Source: Adineta vaga
Lineage: Eukaryota > Rotifera
DNA: 64,000 nucleotides
Assembly: GCA_021613535.1 (NCBI GenBank)
Contig: CP075494.1
Coordinates: 11,532,001-11,596,000 of the forward strand
Direction: 5' to 3'
Each line of letters opens with the position of its first letter. Position 1 is the first letter of the stretch. Shown one piece after another: positions 1 through 11,674 of this stretch. A model generated the notes under the pieces. The model was not told where the DNA came from. It did not search any database and was given only the letters and a program-made list of their open reading frames with translations. Both the position numbers and the translations under genes were made by a program.

Positions 1-152
1 AGATGATTGATTTTTTATGAGAATTCGATCACGTTTCAAACGTGAGACAACTGCGCATGCAGAAGAGTTGATTAATCTACATTCTACAAAATGTTTTTCC
101 TACGACAGAATCAAAACAGAAAGATGTTATCAACTTTTTCTATTCTCTTTTT

Positions 153-1303
153 TCAAACTTTATGCGAATCAAAGACAGATTCATTTGTATCAATCGATGT
201 CCATAAACCATTTGCTTGACGAATTTTAATAATATTTTCTCGATGTGGTGATCGTTTGATAATATAAGGAATAGCAACGATTAGAAATGATTGATTAGAT
301 ACCTATAATTACAAGAAAATGAATGTAAGGAAATGAAAGTCATTGAAACATACAGTAGGATGGAATATCACTTTCAATGGTGTACTAATAAGTTCTTCTT
401 GTCGATCAAGGAGATATTCTGTTTCTGATACAGATAAATATGTTATATCAATTGGAAGCGAGAAATCATCGGGTGAAGTTCGAATGATACAAGGAGGACT
501 TTGATCAACATGCATAAATCTAAATATTACTCAATTAATTAATATTATTTCGATTGTGAATGCTTTCAAATACTTACTCGCGAATAGACCAATTTGCATA
601 TTCATTTTCAATGATGGATTTATGTGCCATAGCTAATATACGTTCTTGTTGTTGTTGTAATTCCTACAAATAAACAGATGAATTCATTGTATAAACAATG
701 GATTTTATCTATACTTTTAATCGTTGTCGTTCTTCTTCTAATTTCACACGTCTTTCCAATTCTGCAGCACGATTTCTTTCAATTTCCTGTTGTTTTATTT
801 TCATTTCTAATGCTTGTTGTGCTAATTCATCTTCTGCAAGTTTTTCAATTTCAGTTGCTCTACTCAATATCATTCTTGCTTCCTGTTGAAGTTGTATCGC
901 TGCTGCACGGCATTCTAATGTTTCTGCATTCAAAGCCATAAGTTTCGCTCGTATTTCAAGATCATCACCTACACAATCCATTTAATACTAATCAATTTAA
1001 AACAATAATGAATCAAAATCATATACCTGTTTGTTCTTTTTGTTTCTGTTGCAATTGCATTTTTTGTTCAACATTTGCTCGTAGAATTTCATTGATATCC
1101 GCTAATGAAATTTCAAATTGTTGTAATTGATTTAAAATGTGTTGTTGAAATTTTTCCGTTTCTTTCAATGAATCTCGGGATATATTAAGAATTGAATTCA
1201 ATCTTTTCGTATCGTATTCATGTGAATGATCAATTTGTCTTAGATCAATTATTTCACGACGTAGATCACCTAATGATTGGTCGAGTTTTGTTATTGAAAC
1301 CAT
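153..1303 (-). CDS. Unrecognised coiled-coil protein (310 aa)
   Basis: Five exons on the minus strand join in frame: 1303-1027, 968-715, 663-578, 519-354 and 302-153 (TGA). All introns are GT..AG and about 40-60 nt. Residues from about 5 to 195 are rich in Gln, Glu, Lys and Arg with heptad-like spacing and should form a long coiled coil. The last ~110 residues are not helical-repeat-like; they contain Ser/Pro and several hydrophobic beta-like stretches (for example PLKVIFHPTV) and end in DSHKV. No signal peptide or membrane segment is visible. I do not recognise the family. The start is the first Met of the open exon; an acceptor-like 'ttattag' lies just upstream, so a 5' non-coding or trans-spliced leader is possible. 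Confidence 0.6.
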
Positions 1304-1763
1304 CTTTCTTCACTTGTTATTTCTAATAAACTAAATAACAAGAAAGAAAAGAAATCAAGAATTTTTTTTTCTCATCATGTCATACTCGAAATAATATACA
1401 TATGCAATCAAATGAAGTGGAGAAGTTATTGAAAGCATAAGAATGTCAGTGACGACGGCATATATATGTAATTTGCCTATTGTTTTGTGTAACGGAAGCA
1501 AAAAATCGATTGTGTTTTTTTTTCTTGTCACTAAAAGAAGAAAAAAAAATGTCTGATAGTGTTGTTCTTTTATTTTCTTATTCTGTTCGATTTACAATGC
1601 TTGATATACCGTTGCCAAGATAATCTTACGAACAAAGAAATTTAAGAAATAACTTTATTAGTTTTTAATGAAAATTCAATAATGAAATCAAATATTTATT
1701 TATTATGTCTTCTGAAAAATATAACTCGATAAAAGCACACACACACACACACACACAAAGTCA
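1304..1763. other. Intergenic, CA microsatellite
   Basis: No coding exon is visible between the coiled-coil gene and the stop of the first receptor subunit. It contains a (CA)n run at about 1736-1757 and T-rich tracts. It should hold the 5' end of the coiled-coil gene and the 3' UTR of the receptor gene. Confidence 0.6.
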
Positions 1764-3673
1764 TCAGAGAACATCACGTTGTGAATCGAATAATTTCGGA
1801 ATTTGAAAGAAAAGAGCGATTGTACCAATGAATGTAACAGAAAGAAAAATAAATAATTGAATACGATCTATGACAAGGGAAATATATTTCCAATCATTGA
1901 AAATCTTTGAAAGAGAAAAAAAAACAAGTTGAAAATAATGATTATTTTTTATGTCTTACTTGCATTTCTTCGGTATTGGCCGCGATTTTTTTCGATATAT
2001 ATTTAATATCATTCGATCTTTCAAGAAATTGTTCAATTAAATAATTCATTTCCATGGGTAATTTCCTTTGTCTTGTTTTTATTTTTCGTAATATTAATGG
2101 TGAATTCATTGGTGATTCTTCGCGTTCGCAAGTTCGATGATAATCACATGGTTTATGTAAGAATAAACATGTAGGTAATGCATGTAAGAAAATAATTCTT
2201 ACCCAATAGGGAATGGGTGTATGCATTAATATTCGATGATGATTTAAATATAGAGATAAAACTGATAAACAAACAGTTAAAAGATTCATTATAAATGTGA
2301 ACATTAAATATTTCGATATTAATGGAATACTAATTGATGTTGGTGGAAGAATTCGTGAAACAAGTAACATAAAGAAGACTAAAGCGACAAGAATCGATGT
2401 GCAAAGACCCATTTTTTCTGCAGCATCACTTGGCAAACAGAAAAGAGTTATGGTTAATAAAGATATCATCATTGTAGGAACAATTAAATTGATTGTATAG
2501 AAAAGAGGTCGACGTTGAATAACTTAATGAACAAAACAAATCTAGATAAATGGATAAAAATCAAGAAGAATTTACTCATAGAAAACACCATTTCCGTACG
2601 AGATTCATAAGGTGGTTCAGATGATTTGATAATACGAATTTTTGCTGGAGCACTAAGTAATGTCCAAGTACCTGATGTAACATAATCGGATAATTCCATT
2701 GAATTCTCAGTTGCATACCAATCTAAGAAAAAAACAAGGCGTTTATTTTCATCACTTAAAATAATATATAAAAACATCTTCAAACAAACAAACCAAATCG
2801 AACTTGTGAAGCACTTAGTCCAGTCGAACCAAATCGGAGTCCACACGTTTGTTGATCTAAATTAAATATTGACACGGATATAAACTATTTGATGATATAA
2901 AATTCTCATTCACCAAACGGAAAGTATTCCACATTGATTGTCTAGTTTAATAGAAAACAAACTTCTTATCATATTTTTCCTGTTACATCATCAAAAACTC
3001 ACACAAGTTAATTTAAATATGGCAATAGGAATCCACAAAATCTTTCCTTCAGATGATATAACTGCATTTGCTCGATAACTAACTTCATAATTCCCTAGAA
3101 ATTCCAATCATTTAGATTATTATTTTCATCAAACATCTTACCATCAGCATTACTAAAATAATAAAAAAAAACAATCCAATTGATAAAACAAATATTTAAA
3201 ATACTTACTTAAAAAGTACTAAATCCGGTGTCCAAACTTTCTCGGGTGGTACACGAATACTTTCCAGATGATCTAAACAATTGTTGCATATTTCTTTATT
3301 TGAATAGGAAAAGAAAAAGAAAATCGAACCAAATCGATCGGGATTCCATCGCATTTGATAATCATACCAACGAAGTTGTAACCAAACATTCACTTTGACA
3401 ATTTGTTCTTTTTCATAAACATTTATTATCTGTGCTAATGTTAAACCAAAATGAATAACCAATGGTTCACTTGCATTAGCAACTGGAGTGATCAATGCAT
3501 TATATTGCGAATTCTTTCCAAATAACATATTCATTAAATTTTCTTCTTGTACATTGACTCCTATTTTAAAAATCAATGGAATAATCATTACAATATCACT
3601 ATGAGTTTATTTTACCGTCAATTCTACGAAATATTGGAATAATTAATATGAAGAAATAGACTTGACAAAACAT
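1764..3673 (-). CDS. Nicotinic acetylcholine receptor-like subunit A (non-alpha, 465 aa)
   Basis: Ten exons on the minus strand: 3673-3616 (signal peptide), 3560-3330, 3272-3209, 3152-3142 (11 nt), 3094-3003, 2941-2914 (28 nt), 2856-2794, 2722-2576, 2522-1960, 1904-1764. The spliced frame closes at 1398 nt. The order is signal peptide, extracellular ligand-binding domain with the Cys-loop (two Cys with 13 residues between, containing FPF), four membrane segments, an M3-M4 loop, and a short C-terminus after M4. The C-loop region lacks the vicinal Cys pair, so this is a non-alpha subunit. M2 keeps the -1' Glu of cation channels but has Val at 9' where Leu is near-universal, Gly at 2' and Arg at 20'. 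By family it should form a pentameric cation channel in the plasma membrane, probably as a hetero-oligomer with the neighbouring subunits. A glycine or GABA receptor is unlikely because M2 has no PAR motif. Confidence 0.85.
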
Positions 3674-4365
3674 AATTAGAACAAGAAAGAAATGATGCTT
3701 CCTTAGATGTTCAATGACAATACGGAAACTAAGAAAAGAAAATAATCATGCTCGTCTTTTTCTTTCTCTTTTCTAAGTTTTCGTTGATTATCTTACGTGA
3801 TGTGATCTAAAGAATTTCATGGTCTTATTCCTACATTGACTGTCATTTGAATTACCATGCGCGTAGCAACTTTATTATTATCATCACTGTTTCTAACATG
3901 TCTAAATACATTGATCGAATAAATGGCAACGTACCAGAAAAAAAAAATAGAAAGAGCAAAAAAAGGAAATCTAAGAAAAGACATTCATTTGACAACATAA
4001 CTTCATGAACACACGCACACATCAAATAAGATTTTTCTCTTTTTATCTGTATCTGTTTATAGAAGACGAGGATCAGTGATGTTAGTATTTGCATGATTGA
4101 AGAGAGAGAGAGACAGAGAGAGCAATGATGATTTTACGAGAGAAACGAGAATAATTCAATTAGATAGGCAATTAAGAAAAAAGACGAAGTACTACCACAA
4201 TCGATTAGTTCATTATGTAAAAAGAAATCTTCATCGTCAACAAGAACAACAACAACAACATACATTCTCAAATCTTGTAAGTAATATTATTTTATTTATT
4301 ACACAATTATCTAAGCACCAAGAAGAAAAAAGAAGTTTGCGAAGAATATCGTTTTGTTAGTCTTT
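3674..4365. other. Intergenic between receptor subunits A and B
   Basis: There is no supported exon. ORFs here are low-complexity (Glu/Arg or Phe/Leu runs) and do not continue any receptor domain. It includes a short (GA)n run at about 4100-4120 and a (CAA)n run near 4242-4260. It presumably carries the promoter of subunit A and the 3' end of subunit B. Confidence 0.5.
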
Positions 4366-6197
4366 TTAACTTGTATTTCCAAAGGTAGGATCCCATTTTT
4401 TCAGTATTGCAGTTTGATCAACTACAGTTAAAACGTAAGGTGCACTGAATATAATAAAACATGTACCAATAGAAGTGACCGCAAAAAAGATGAATAACTG
4501 TAATCGATCAATCACAGATGCAATATATTTCCAATCATCACGTATCTAAAAAGAAAGAAAAAAGACTAAAGATAAAGATAAATATCCGAAAATTAGTTTT
4601 ACTTCTTCATATTGACAAGCTGATCTCATTTGATCAGCAATGAAACTAAGATCTTCTACTGCATCATAGATTTCTTTAGTTAAAAATGTATCAATTAAAT
4701 TGTCATCTTCAGTTGTACTTGTTAATGAGGGATCATCATTACTAATAGGTGTTACTATAGAAATAACACGCGATGCACGAATATAATTCATTCTTGTCTC
4801 TTCCGGTCGTTCTTCTTCATCTTCTCTTTCATATTTATTTGGCCTTTCCATTCGAAGTATACGTGGTAATATATCAATAAACAATCTTCGCATCCAATGA
4901 GGCATTTTACTTGTGCGTGGTGTACGATAATTATAATTAATAATGACAACCGTACAGAAGATTGTTATTATATTCATAATAAACGTAAATAGAAGATATT
5001 TGGCAATTAACGGTATAACAGTTGATGTTGGTGGTAGAATTTTTGATATTAATAATAGAAACACAACCAAAGCTAAAAGAATCGATATGGATAAGGTCAT
5101 TTTTTCACCTGCATCCGTTGGAAGATAGAAAACAAAAACTGATAAAAAGGAAATCAGCACCTAAAGAAAATATTTTTTGTTTTCAAATATAAGTATTCGA
5201 TATGATTGTTTACCGTTGGAATAATTAAATTAACTGTATAGAAAAGTGTTTTACGTCGAATAACAAGTTTACAAACAAATTCTACTCGATCACTTCGATA
5301 ACTTTTCTCTAATGAATTATATGTTGAATTCGATGGATGATGAATTGTCATTGGACCATCCATTAAATCCCATGAACCACTAACAACATAATCTTTTATT
5401 GTTACATTTCGTTCATTTTCATTATAATATGTAAAATTTAATTGATGTTGATCATATGTCCACGAACCAAATCGTAATTCACATTCTTGTTCGTCTGAGA
5501 ACAAGAAAAAATGGATTTGATTATGAAAGAAAATTAATTTTTTTACCAAACGGAAAGAATTTCACATCGATATGACAACTGGATTTATAAATAGCTGGTG
5601 GAACCCAATTCATATCTCCATTATAATAAACAACAACATTCGATTTAAATGATGCTTCATATTTTCCATCAGCATTATTAAACAAAACAACCTACATTCA
5701 AATGTTCACTCAGATTTTGTCTTTATTGAAATATCAATATTCCTTACATCCGGTGTCCAGACTTGATTTGGTGGAACACGTATTGATTGTATTCCTCCAT
5801 ATTTTTCTCGTTTCCATTTCATTTGATAATCGTGCCATTTCTAAAAGAAGAAAAGCATTCTCATATTTATCATCCTTTCATTTTCTATTCACATACAACT
5901 TGTAACCAAACATTTGTCTTCAATACTTGTTCTTTTTCAACTACACTAATCAATTGTAAGAGAGCAATACTAAATGAAACATTAACAGTATCTTCTAATC
6001 TTTGTACAGGTCGTATTAATGGATTATAATCTTGAAATAATTCTCTAAATAATTGTTCTTCATAATCAGAACTTAGAACACCTAGTAAATCAAGATGAAA
6101 GAAGTGAAAATAAGTTAATCTTTGAACAATTTTATCTACCATTTTTATTGATAAATAATAGATTAAATAGAATGAGGAGTAAACAGGATGATGACAT
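4366..6197 (-). CDS. Nicotinic acetylcholine receptor-like subunit B (non-alpha, 498 aa)
   Basis: Seven exons on the minus strand: 6197-6140, 6081-5900, 5840-5748, 5691-5547, 5494-5214, 5160-4603, 4545-4366. The spliced length of 1497 nt is in frame. A hydrophobic signal peptide is followed by the ligand-binding domain with [11 protein letters not shown] before the Cys-loop, then M1 (after [14 protein letters not shown]), M2, M3, a cytoplasmic loop with acidic and Arg-rich stretches, and M4. No vicinal Cys pair is present in loop C, so it is a beta/structural-type subunit. M2 has the GEK motif (cation-selective), Leu 9' and Lys at 20', where most subunits carry an acidic residue. The start was set at 6197 because only that frame joins across the 6139-6082 intron to the mature domain. 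It lies tandem to subunit A and head-to-head with subunit C. Confidence 0.87.
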
Positions 6198-7336
6198 GAA
6201 ATTAACATAAGAATAGATCGAATTGGGATCAGCTTCAGCAAGAGCTATGTATGTTTATAATTGAATGATTGTCTTCGAAAGGCGAAAGAATGATGAGAAA
6301 TGAATAGAAAAAGACTTGTTTAGATAAAACAAAAGAAAATAGAGAAGAGAAAGGAAGAGATAGGGAGAAAGAAAGAACGAAGAAACTTCAGTAGAATTAA
6401 TGTCATTAATATTATTCTTCTTCGTCTTCTTTTTCTCTCTTCTTCTTCTTCTTATTATTATTCTTTAATAGGCATCAAGGCAAAGATGATAACATAGATC
6501 TTGTTACAATCAAACTAACCTGAAAATGTTATCCCAAGAGTATCTTTTATCCCTAAGGTCACTTCTTTTATAAATATTAATCATATATATATATATATAC
6601 AGCTTAATCAATCAAATCAAGGCGTAAAGTAAGAATCGTTGATTTTTCTTTTAGCTTTTACGTTTTAATTATAGAAGTTTCAAACAACCAAAACATTATT
6701 TATTTGATGTGATTTCACTTTTCTTAATTGTAGAAAAGAAGAATATTGTTTAGTTTCGACGAACTCAAGAAACTATTAAGAAAAGACGAACGCATTGATC
6801 TAATCTATTCCGATCGTGTACGCATGCATACTCTTATTTAACAACGAGCAGAAACCATTCGCCTCGTTTCTAATATAATTATATCTCAAGATATAGATGA
6901 ATATATGTTATCCTTTTCTCTTGTTAAAAAAAAGAAAACCTCATATACAGACAAAACGATCATTATCAAACCTAAAAAGAAGGACTCTATGACAATTAAC
7001 TTCTCACAATTTCAATTCAATTAGTTGGAATATTATCTCGTTTCTTTTTATTCGATTTAGATTAATCATTCTACAGTAGTTCGTTTTTCTTCGAATAGAT
7101 TTTTAGTAAAACTAACAATAATAATAATAATAATTTCTGTTGATATTCTTTATCTTTCTCCATATCACTAACATCTAATTTATACGCATTAAAAGATAAA
7201 CATATTTTTCTAGTAACATATGCATGTCTGTTCTTCGTATACTTCACAGTTGATGTTATCTATTGCTTTTAGTTCGAAGGTTTTTCTTTGAGTTTTAGAT
7301 GGCTTTTTTCGAAAATTAGTTGGTCAATGTACGAGC
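6198..7336. promoter_or_regulatory. Shared 5' region between divergent receptor genes
   Basis: About 1.1 kb separates the start codons of subunits B (minus) and C (plus). No exon is supported. It holds purine/pyrimidine-rich tracts, CTT repeats at about 6416-6462, a (TA)n run near 6584-6600 and an (AAT)n run near 7116-7132. By position it must contain the promoters of both genes. I see no convincing individual regulatory site. Confidence 0.45.
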
Positions 7337-9575
7337 ATGAATATCATCATTTCATTGATATTCTATGTTTCTTGGTGTATTACCGATGGTAAGTTTCATA
7401 TTGAAATAGAATTATTCGATGTTATAAAAATGAATCTACTAGTAATAAATGCAAATCCGGAAGCGAAACGATTGTATGAAGAATTAATTACTGTACGTTC
7501 ATATAATCGATTGATTCGACCTGTTAAAAATAATAGTGAAAAATTAACAGTTTATTTGGGTCTTCGATTAACACAATTACTTGATGTTGTATGTTTTATA
7601 TTGATTTTTACTAATCAAATTTGTCTATACTTCTTTTGAAGGATGAGAAAAATCAAATAATGACTTCAAATGTTTGGTTAAAACAAGTAAGTAATAGAAA
7701 TCCTAATAATAATTCATTCATCAATGAATAGGAATGGTATGATGATAAACTTCGATGGAATCCAAGTGAGTATGGTGGAGTTGATGTTCTTTATATTCCA
7801 AGTCAACAAATCTGGTTACCGGATATCGTTTTGTACAATAAGTAAACAACACTATGTTGCTATCGTTGCACTAGTTTATATCGTACCTTTCTTTCATCAC
7901 AAACCTTTCCATCGTCGTACGTTTAGTGATGTGTTTCGTTTAATCAGATGTGACTTTGTGCAACGAACTGATTGTTTCATTAGATGTATAAGTCAGTAGT
8001 TGTACTCATTTTTTGCATGGATATATTTACTATGATATAGATCGTTGACGAAATGTTATGGGTTTTGTTTTGTAGTGCGGATGGAAACTATGAAGTAACA
8101 TTGATGACTAAAGCAACAGTTTATTATGATGGTCGTGTTATTTGGGAGGTAAAATGAAGATATAAGAAGTTCTGATATAAATCTGATGTTTCTTAGCCAC
8201 CAGCTATATACAAATCAAGTTGTACAATCAATGTAGAATTTTTTCCCTTTGGTTTGTTTGTTTCAGGACGACGACGACGAATGAAAAATTTACATTCCTC
8301 TCTATTTAGATATTCAACATTGTCAAATGAAATTTGGTTCATGGACATACTCAGGGGAACAAGTTGATCTTGTGCATATCAATCAAACAAATGGTTCTAT
8401 ACCTGTTTATGGAGATAATAGTAAAATTTAGATATTCTTCTCATTGAAAATATTCTTTGATATTCTAGGTGTTGCATATGCAATTGATTTAACTGATTTT
8501 TATCGTTCTGTTGAATGGGATATTATGCAAGTACCAGCACAAAGAAATATACGTAAATATACATGTTGTCCTCAAACATATCCTGATATTACATTTTCAA
8601 TCACAATTCGTCGAAAAACATTATTCTATACTGTCAATTTAATAATTCCATGCGTTGGAATATCCTTTCTAACAGTTCTAACATTTTATTTACCCTCAGA
8701 TTCTGGTGAAAAAGTGGCATTATGTATCTCAATATTACTTTCATTAACTGTCTTCTTTTTACTATTAGCTGAATTAATTCCTCCGACATCACTTGTTGTC
8801 CCATTAGTTGGCAAATATCTTTTATTTACAATGATATTAGTAACATTATCGATTGTTGTAACTGTTGTTGTACTGAATATACATTTTCGTTCGCCATTAA
8901 CACATCGAATGCCACCATGGGTGAGACGAGTCTTTCTGCAAGTTCTACCGAAATTATTATGGATGCGTCGACCAAAAACACTTCATCCAGCAGCATCAGG
9001 AACAGCGGCATCACATAATAATTCGAATTCAATGAAAAAAGATACGATTTCAAATCTTTCAATTCCATTATTACGAAATAGTTCCTATCAAATAAATACA
9101 TATGTACTTAATGAAAATCATTTCAATCGTGATATGATTGAACAAGTTGAAGATGAACATGAATTTCAAGAATCAGTTCAATCAAAAAATGAATTATCAC
9201 TTTATCCACATGAAATTAAAAAAGCATTTGATGGATTACGATGTATTGCATCACATATGAGACAAGAAGATGAAGAGAAAAAAGTGACTAATTTACCAAG
9301 AGATAGAACTTCATTGAAACTTTTCATATTTTATCTTTAAATAGGTTAAAGAAGAATGGAAATATGTTGCCTTGGTAATCGATCGTCTTTTTCTCTATAT
9401 CTTTACAACAGCTTGTATTGCTGGAACATGTGGAATTATTCTACAAGGTATTTATAATCATTAGTTTTATCCATCAGATTTTCAATCATTATCTTTTTTT
9501 CTGTTCGTTTGTTTAGCACCGTCGATCTATGACAATCGAAAACCGATTGATATTCTCAAATCAAATCGATTTTGA
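7337..9575 (+). CDS. Nicotinic acetylcholine receptor-like alpha-type subunit C (522 aa)
   Basis: Ten exons: 7337-7388, 7443-7588, 7642-7686, 7732-7841, 8076-8148, 8197-8251, 8310-8420, 8469-9283, 9345-9447, 9517-9575 (1569 nt, in frame). It has a signal peptide, a ligand-binding domain with WNPSEYGGV and [12 protein letters not shown], a canonical Cys-loop, and YTCCPQ in loop C. These vicinal cysteines mark an alpha-type subunit that contributes the principal face of the agonist site. M2 has the standard GEK motif, Leu 9' and Glu 20'. The M3-M4 loop contains Asn/Ser-rich and acidic sections, and a canonical amphipathic MA-type segment precedes M4. It is the most conventional of the three neighbouring subunits and could form homomers or pair with A and B. 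AATAAA-type signals follow near 9636-9660. Confidence 0.9.
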
Positions 9576-9881
9576 ATTTATTCTATGAGATATTCTTTTT
9601 TTTTGTATTTTTTTGCGGATTATATAACAATATGACATAAATAAATAAATAAATAAAAGCGTTAATATCACATATGCTCTAATTCGATTTATTTCTTCTG
9701 TATGTATGAAGTACAGAACATGTGATATTAATAGAATTTTATTTCAAAATTCTACGTTTGGTAAATCGATCGACGTGGCATATAAAGCCCAACATACTAT
9801 CCAGCTGATGCCACTGTTTGTTAGTATACAAAGAACTATTCAGTATCAATAACGCATCAAACATACACATAACCGAAAACA
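9576..9881. other. Intergenic with 3' end of subunit C and promoter of the next gene
   Basis: Repeated AATA units around 9636-9658 provide polyadenylation-signal-like sequence for the receptor gene. The right part holds the TATA element described separately. No coding sequence is seen. Confidence 0.5.
9781..9787 (+). promoter_or_regulatory. TATA box
   Basis: TATAAAG in a locally GC-richer context lies about 100 bp upstream of the start codon of the small secreted-protein gene at 9882. That spacing suits a TATA box plus a short 5' UTR. It was assigned by sequence and position only. Confidence 0.5.
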
Positions 9882-10559
9882 ATGATGAAAGAAAGTTATT
9901 TCATTTTGGTCATTACTGTCATCGTACTTTTAATAGCTGCTATCAAAGCTGCACGAATACCATTAGCAGGTGATCTTATATTCTCTCCTTTCTATTTAGT
10001 TTCATTTATATTTCATTTAGGAAGTTTTATTTCATATGAAAATGAAACTAAATCTCAAATAATTGATAATATTCCTGCAAACGCTTTACTCCCTTCATTG
10101 GATTCTATCCATGACAATATTCATCATTCACCAAAATCCAATGATACACTTTCAGCTTCTAATCATACGAAAACAAAACAATCTGGACCATCCTTAGATC
10201 TTATCGATCCTCATGCACATTCACATGATGATGATAATACATCTGCAATTGAAACAGCGAAACGTTTTTTAATTCAACCATCGCTTGAGTTTCTTGATGC
10301 ACAGTTACATGCAGGAAATGAACATGTTCATGACAAGAAAAATGAAACAAATCATCGTGCTGCTGACTTAAATGATTTCCAGAATTGGTTAAAAGAACAA
10401 AATCAAACCGGTCAATTGAATCGTTTTTTATTATTACAAAAAGAAATAAAAAACTTAGATTCAGATGATGCACAAATGTTAAATGAGAAACTCAATCGAA
10501 CAATTGAAGAACTTAAATCAGAATGGAAAAGAAAACAACGACGAAAATTTGATTTGTAG
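9882..10559 (+). CDS. Small secreted glycoprotein, unrecognised (208 or 225 aa)
   Basis: A hydrophobic signal peptide (residues ~6-22, ending near AIKA/ARIP) is followed by an Asn/His/Ser/Asp-rich acidic region with several N-glycosylation sequons (NET, NHT, NQT, NRT) and a charged, probably helical C-terminal third ending in RRKFDL. Positions 9970-10020 (51 nt) start with GT and end with TTTAG and encode a hydrophobic stretch unlike its surroundings; being a multiple of three, it could be a normal short intron, giving 208 aa. No family is recognised. The well-placed TATA box suggests a regulated, possibly highly expressed gene. The C-terminal KFDL loosely resembles ER-retention signals but is not a canonical one. 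Confidence 0.6.
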   Translation: MMKESYFILVITVIVLLIAAIKAARIPLAGDLIFSPFYLVSFIFHLGSFISYENETKSQIIDNIPANALLPSLDSIHDNIHHSPKSNDTLSASNHTKTKQSGPSLDLIDPHAHSHDDDNTSAIETAKRFLIQPSLEFLDAQLHAGNEHVHDKKNETNHRAADLNDFQNWLKEQNQTGQLNRFLLLQKEIKNLDSDDAQMLNEKLNRTIEELKSEWKRKQRRKFDL

Positions 10560-11674
10560 CTTTGTATTATCGATCAAAAACTCAATAAGAAAGTTTTCAC
10601 AACTAATGAAAAGCAATGTCATGTATTGTGAATTTAATATATAGATATTGTATTTGAAATCATAAAATAAATTCTTTAGTAGGAAAAATCGAAGCAATCG
10701 GTAAGCTGCTCTGTATTTAAATCAAATTGCCTTCAATGCAGAAAAGAACTTCGATGTGAATTTTTTAATTTTCAAAAAGTCTTTTATTTTATAGATGACT
10801 GTTTTTCAACAAGACCATTTGTATTAACAAACAGCGCTCATCCTTTGGATTCGTTGAGCCTTTTCTGAGAGAATTGTAATTACTAGCCAGGATGCTCAAA
10901 TACTTTGAGTAAGAAGCAACATGACACAAAGGATCTCTCTTCAATGAAATCCAGCAGATTTATTAAAAACTTCTCAGATAGAATTTCTTCTTTAATGCAT
11001 GATATCAACTTATTTTCAGTCTCTCAATATTTATAATAAGTGACCCATTCTAATTGCCATTGAACCTCAATTGAAATCATCTGATCAGGCCGGTGAACAC
11101 GCTTAGGATAAGATAAAGATTTGCTTTGGTTGATGAACCGAATTACTCGACTACTTCTCAAAAAAGTCTTTTACCCTTACTCATTTACTAACACGCCTAT
11201 CAAACCAACGCCGAGTCGCTGGAATACATATAATCTCTTTTACATTTTCTCATCAATTAGACAAGGATTTTCACACATCTAAGAAATAAGTTGCTTATAG
11301 TGCAACAATTCATAATCGCAGAATGACAAAATTCACGTAACAGTATGTGATTTGCGGTACAGATTTCATCCCCGCCTTCGTTTTTTGAAAGATAATGATC
11401 TCTTGGGTTCGTTCTGGAAGCTACTTCTATTAAAGGTCAAAAAAAACAAAATAAAATTTTTCCAAAGGAATTTCTGAATATATTCGCTCATTGTATATAA
11501 ATTCATATTTTATCTTGCTTTTTTTTCTTTTGGAGTAACTTTGTATTTCATTGGTTAGTTGAAGGAACGAATGAAAGATAAGGTTCACGGTAATGGCTGA
11601 TGATGTGTTAAGAAATCATTTCATTTTCATTCATTCTCATTCTTATTCTTAAATCTTAACAATTCTATTCTAAG
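10560..11674. other. Gene-free interval
   Basis: About 1.1 kb of AT-rich sequence with no sustained ORF or recognisable RNA. AATAAA-like signals near 10665 probably end the secreted-protein gene. I see nothing else in it. Confidence 0.5.

Noticed and set aside
3205-3588. Read-through of 3273-3329 as coding in receptor subunit A
   Set aside because: It would insert a Phe-rich stretch in the middle of the WNP...IRVPPEKVW motif; removal as a 57-nt GT..AG intron restores the family spacing.
10540-10559. C-terminal KFDL of the secreted protein as an ER-retention signal
   Set aside because: It differs from KDEL/HDEL-type signals at more than one position, so it is noted but not claimed.
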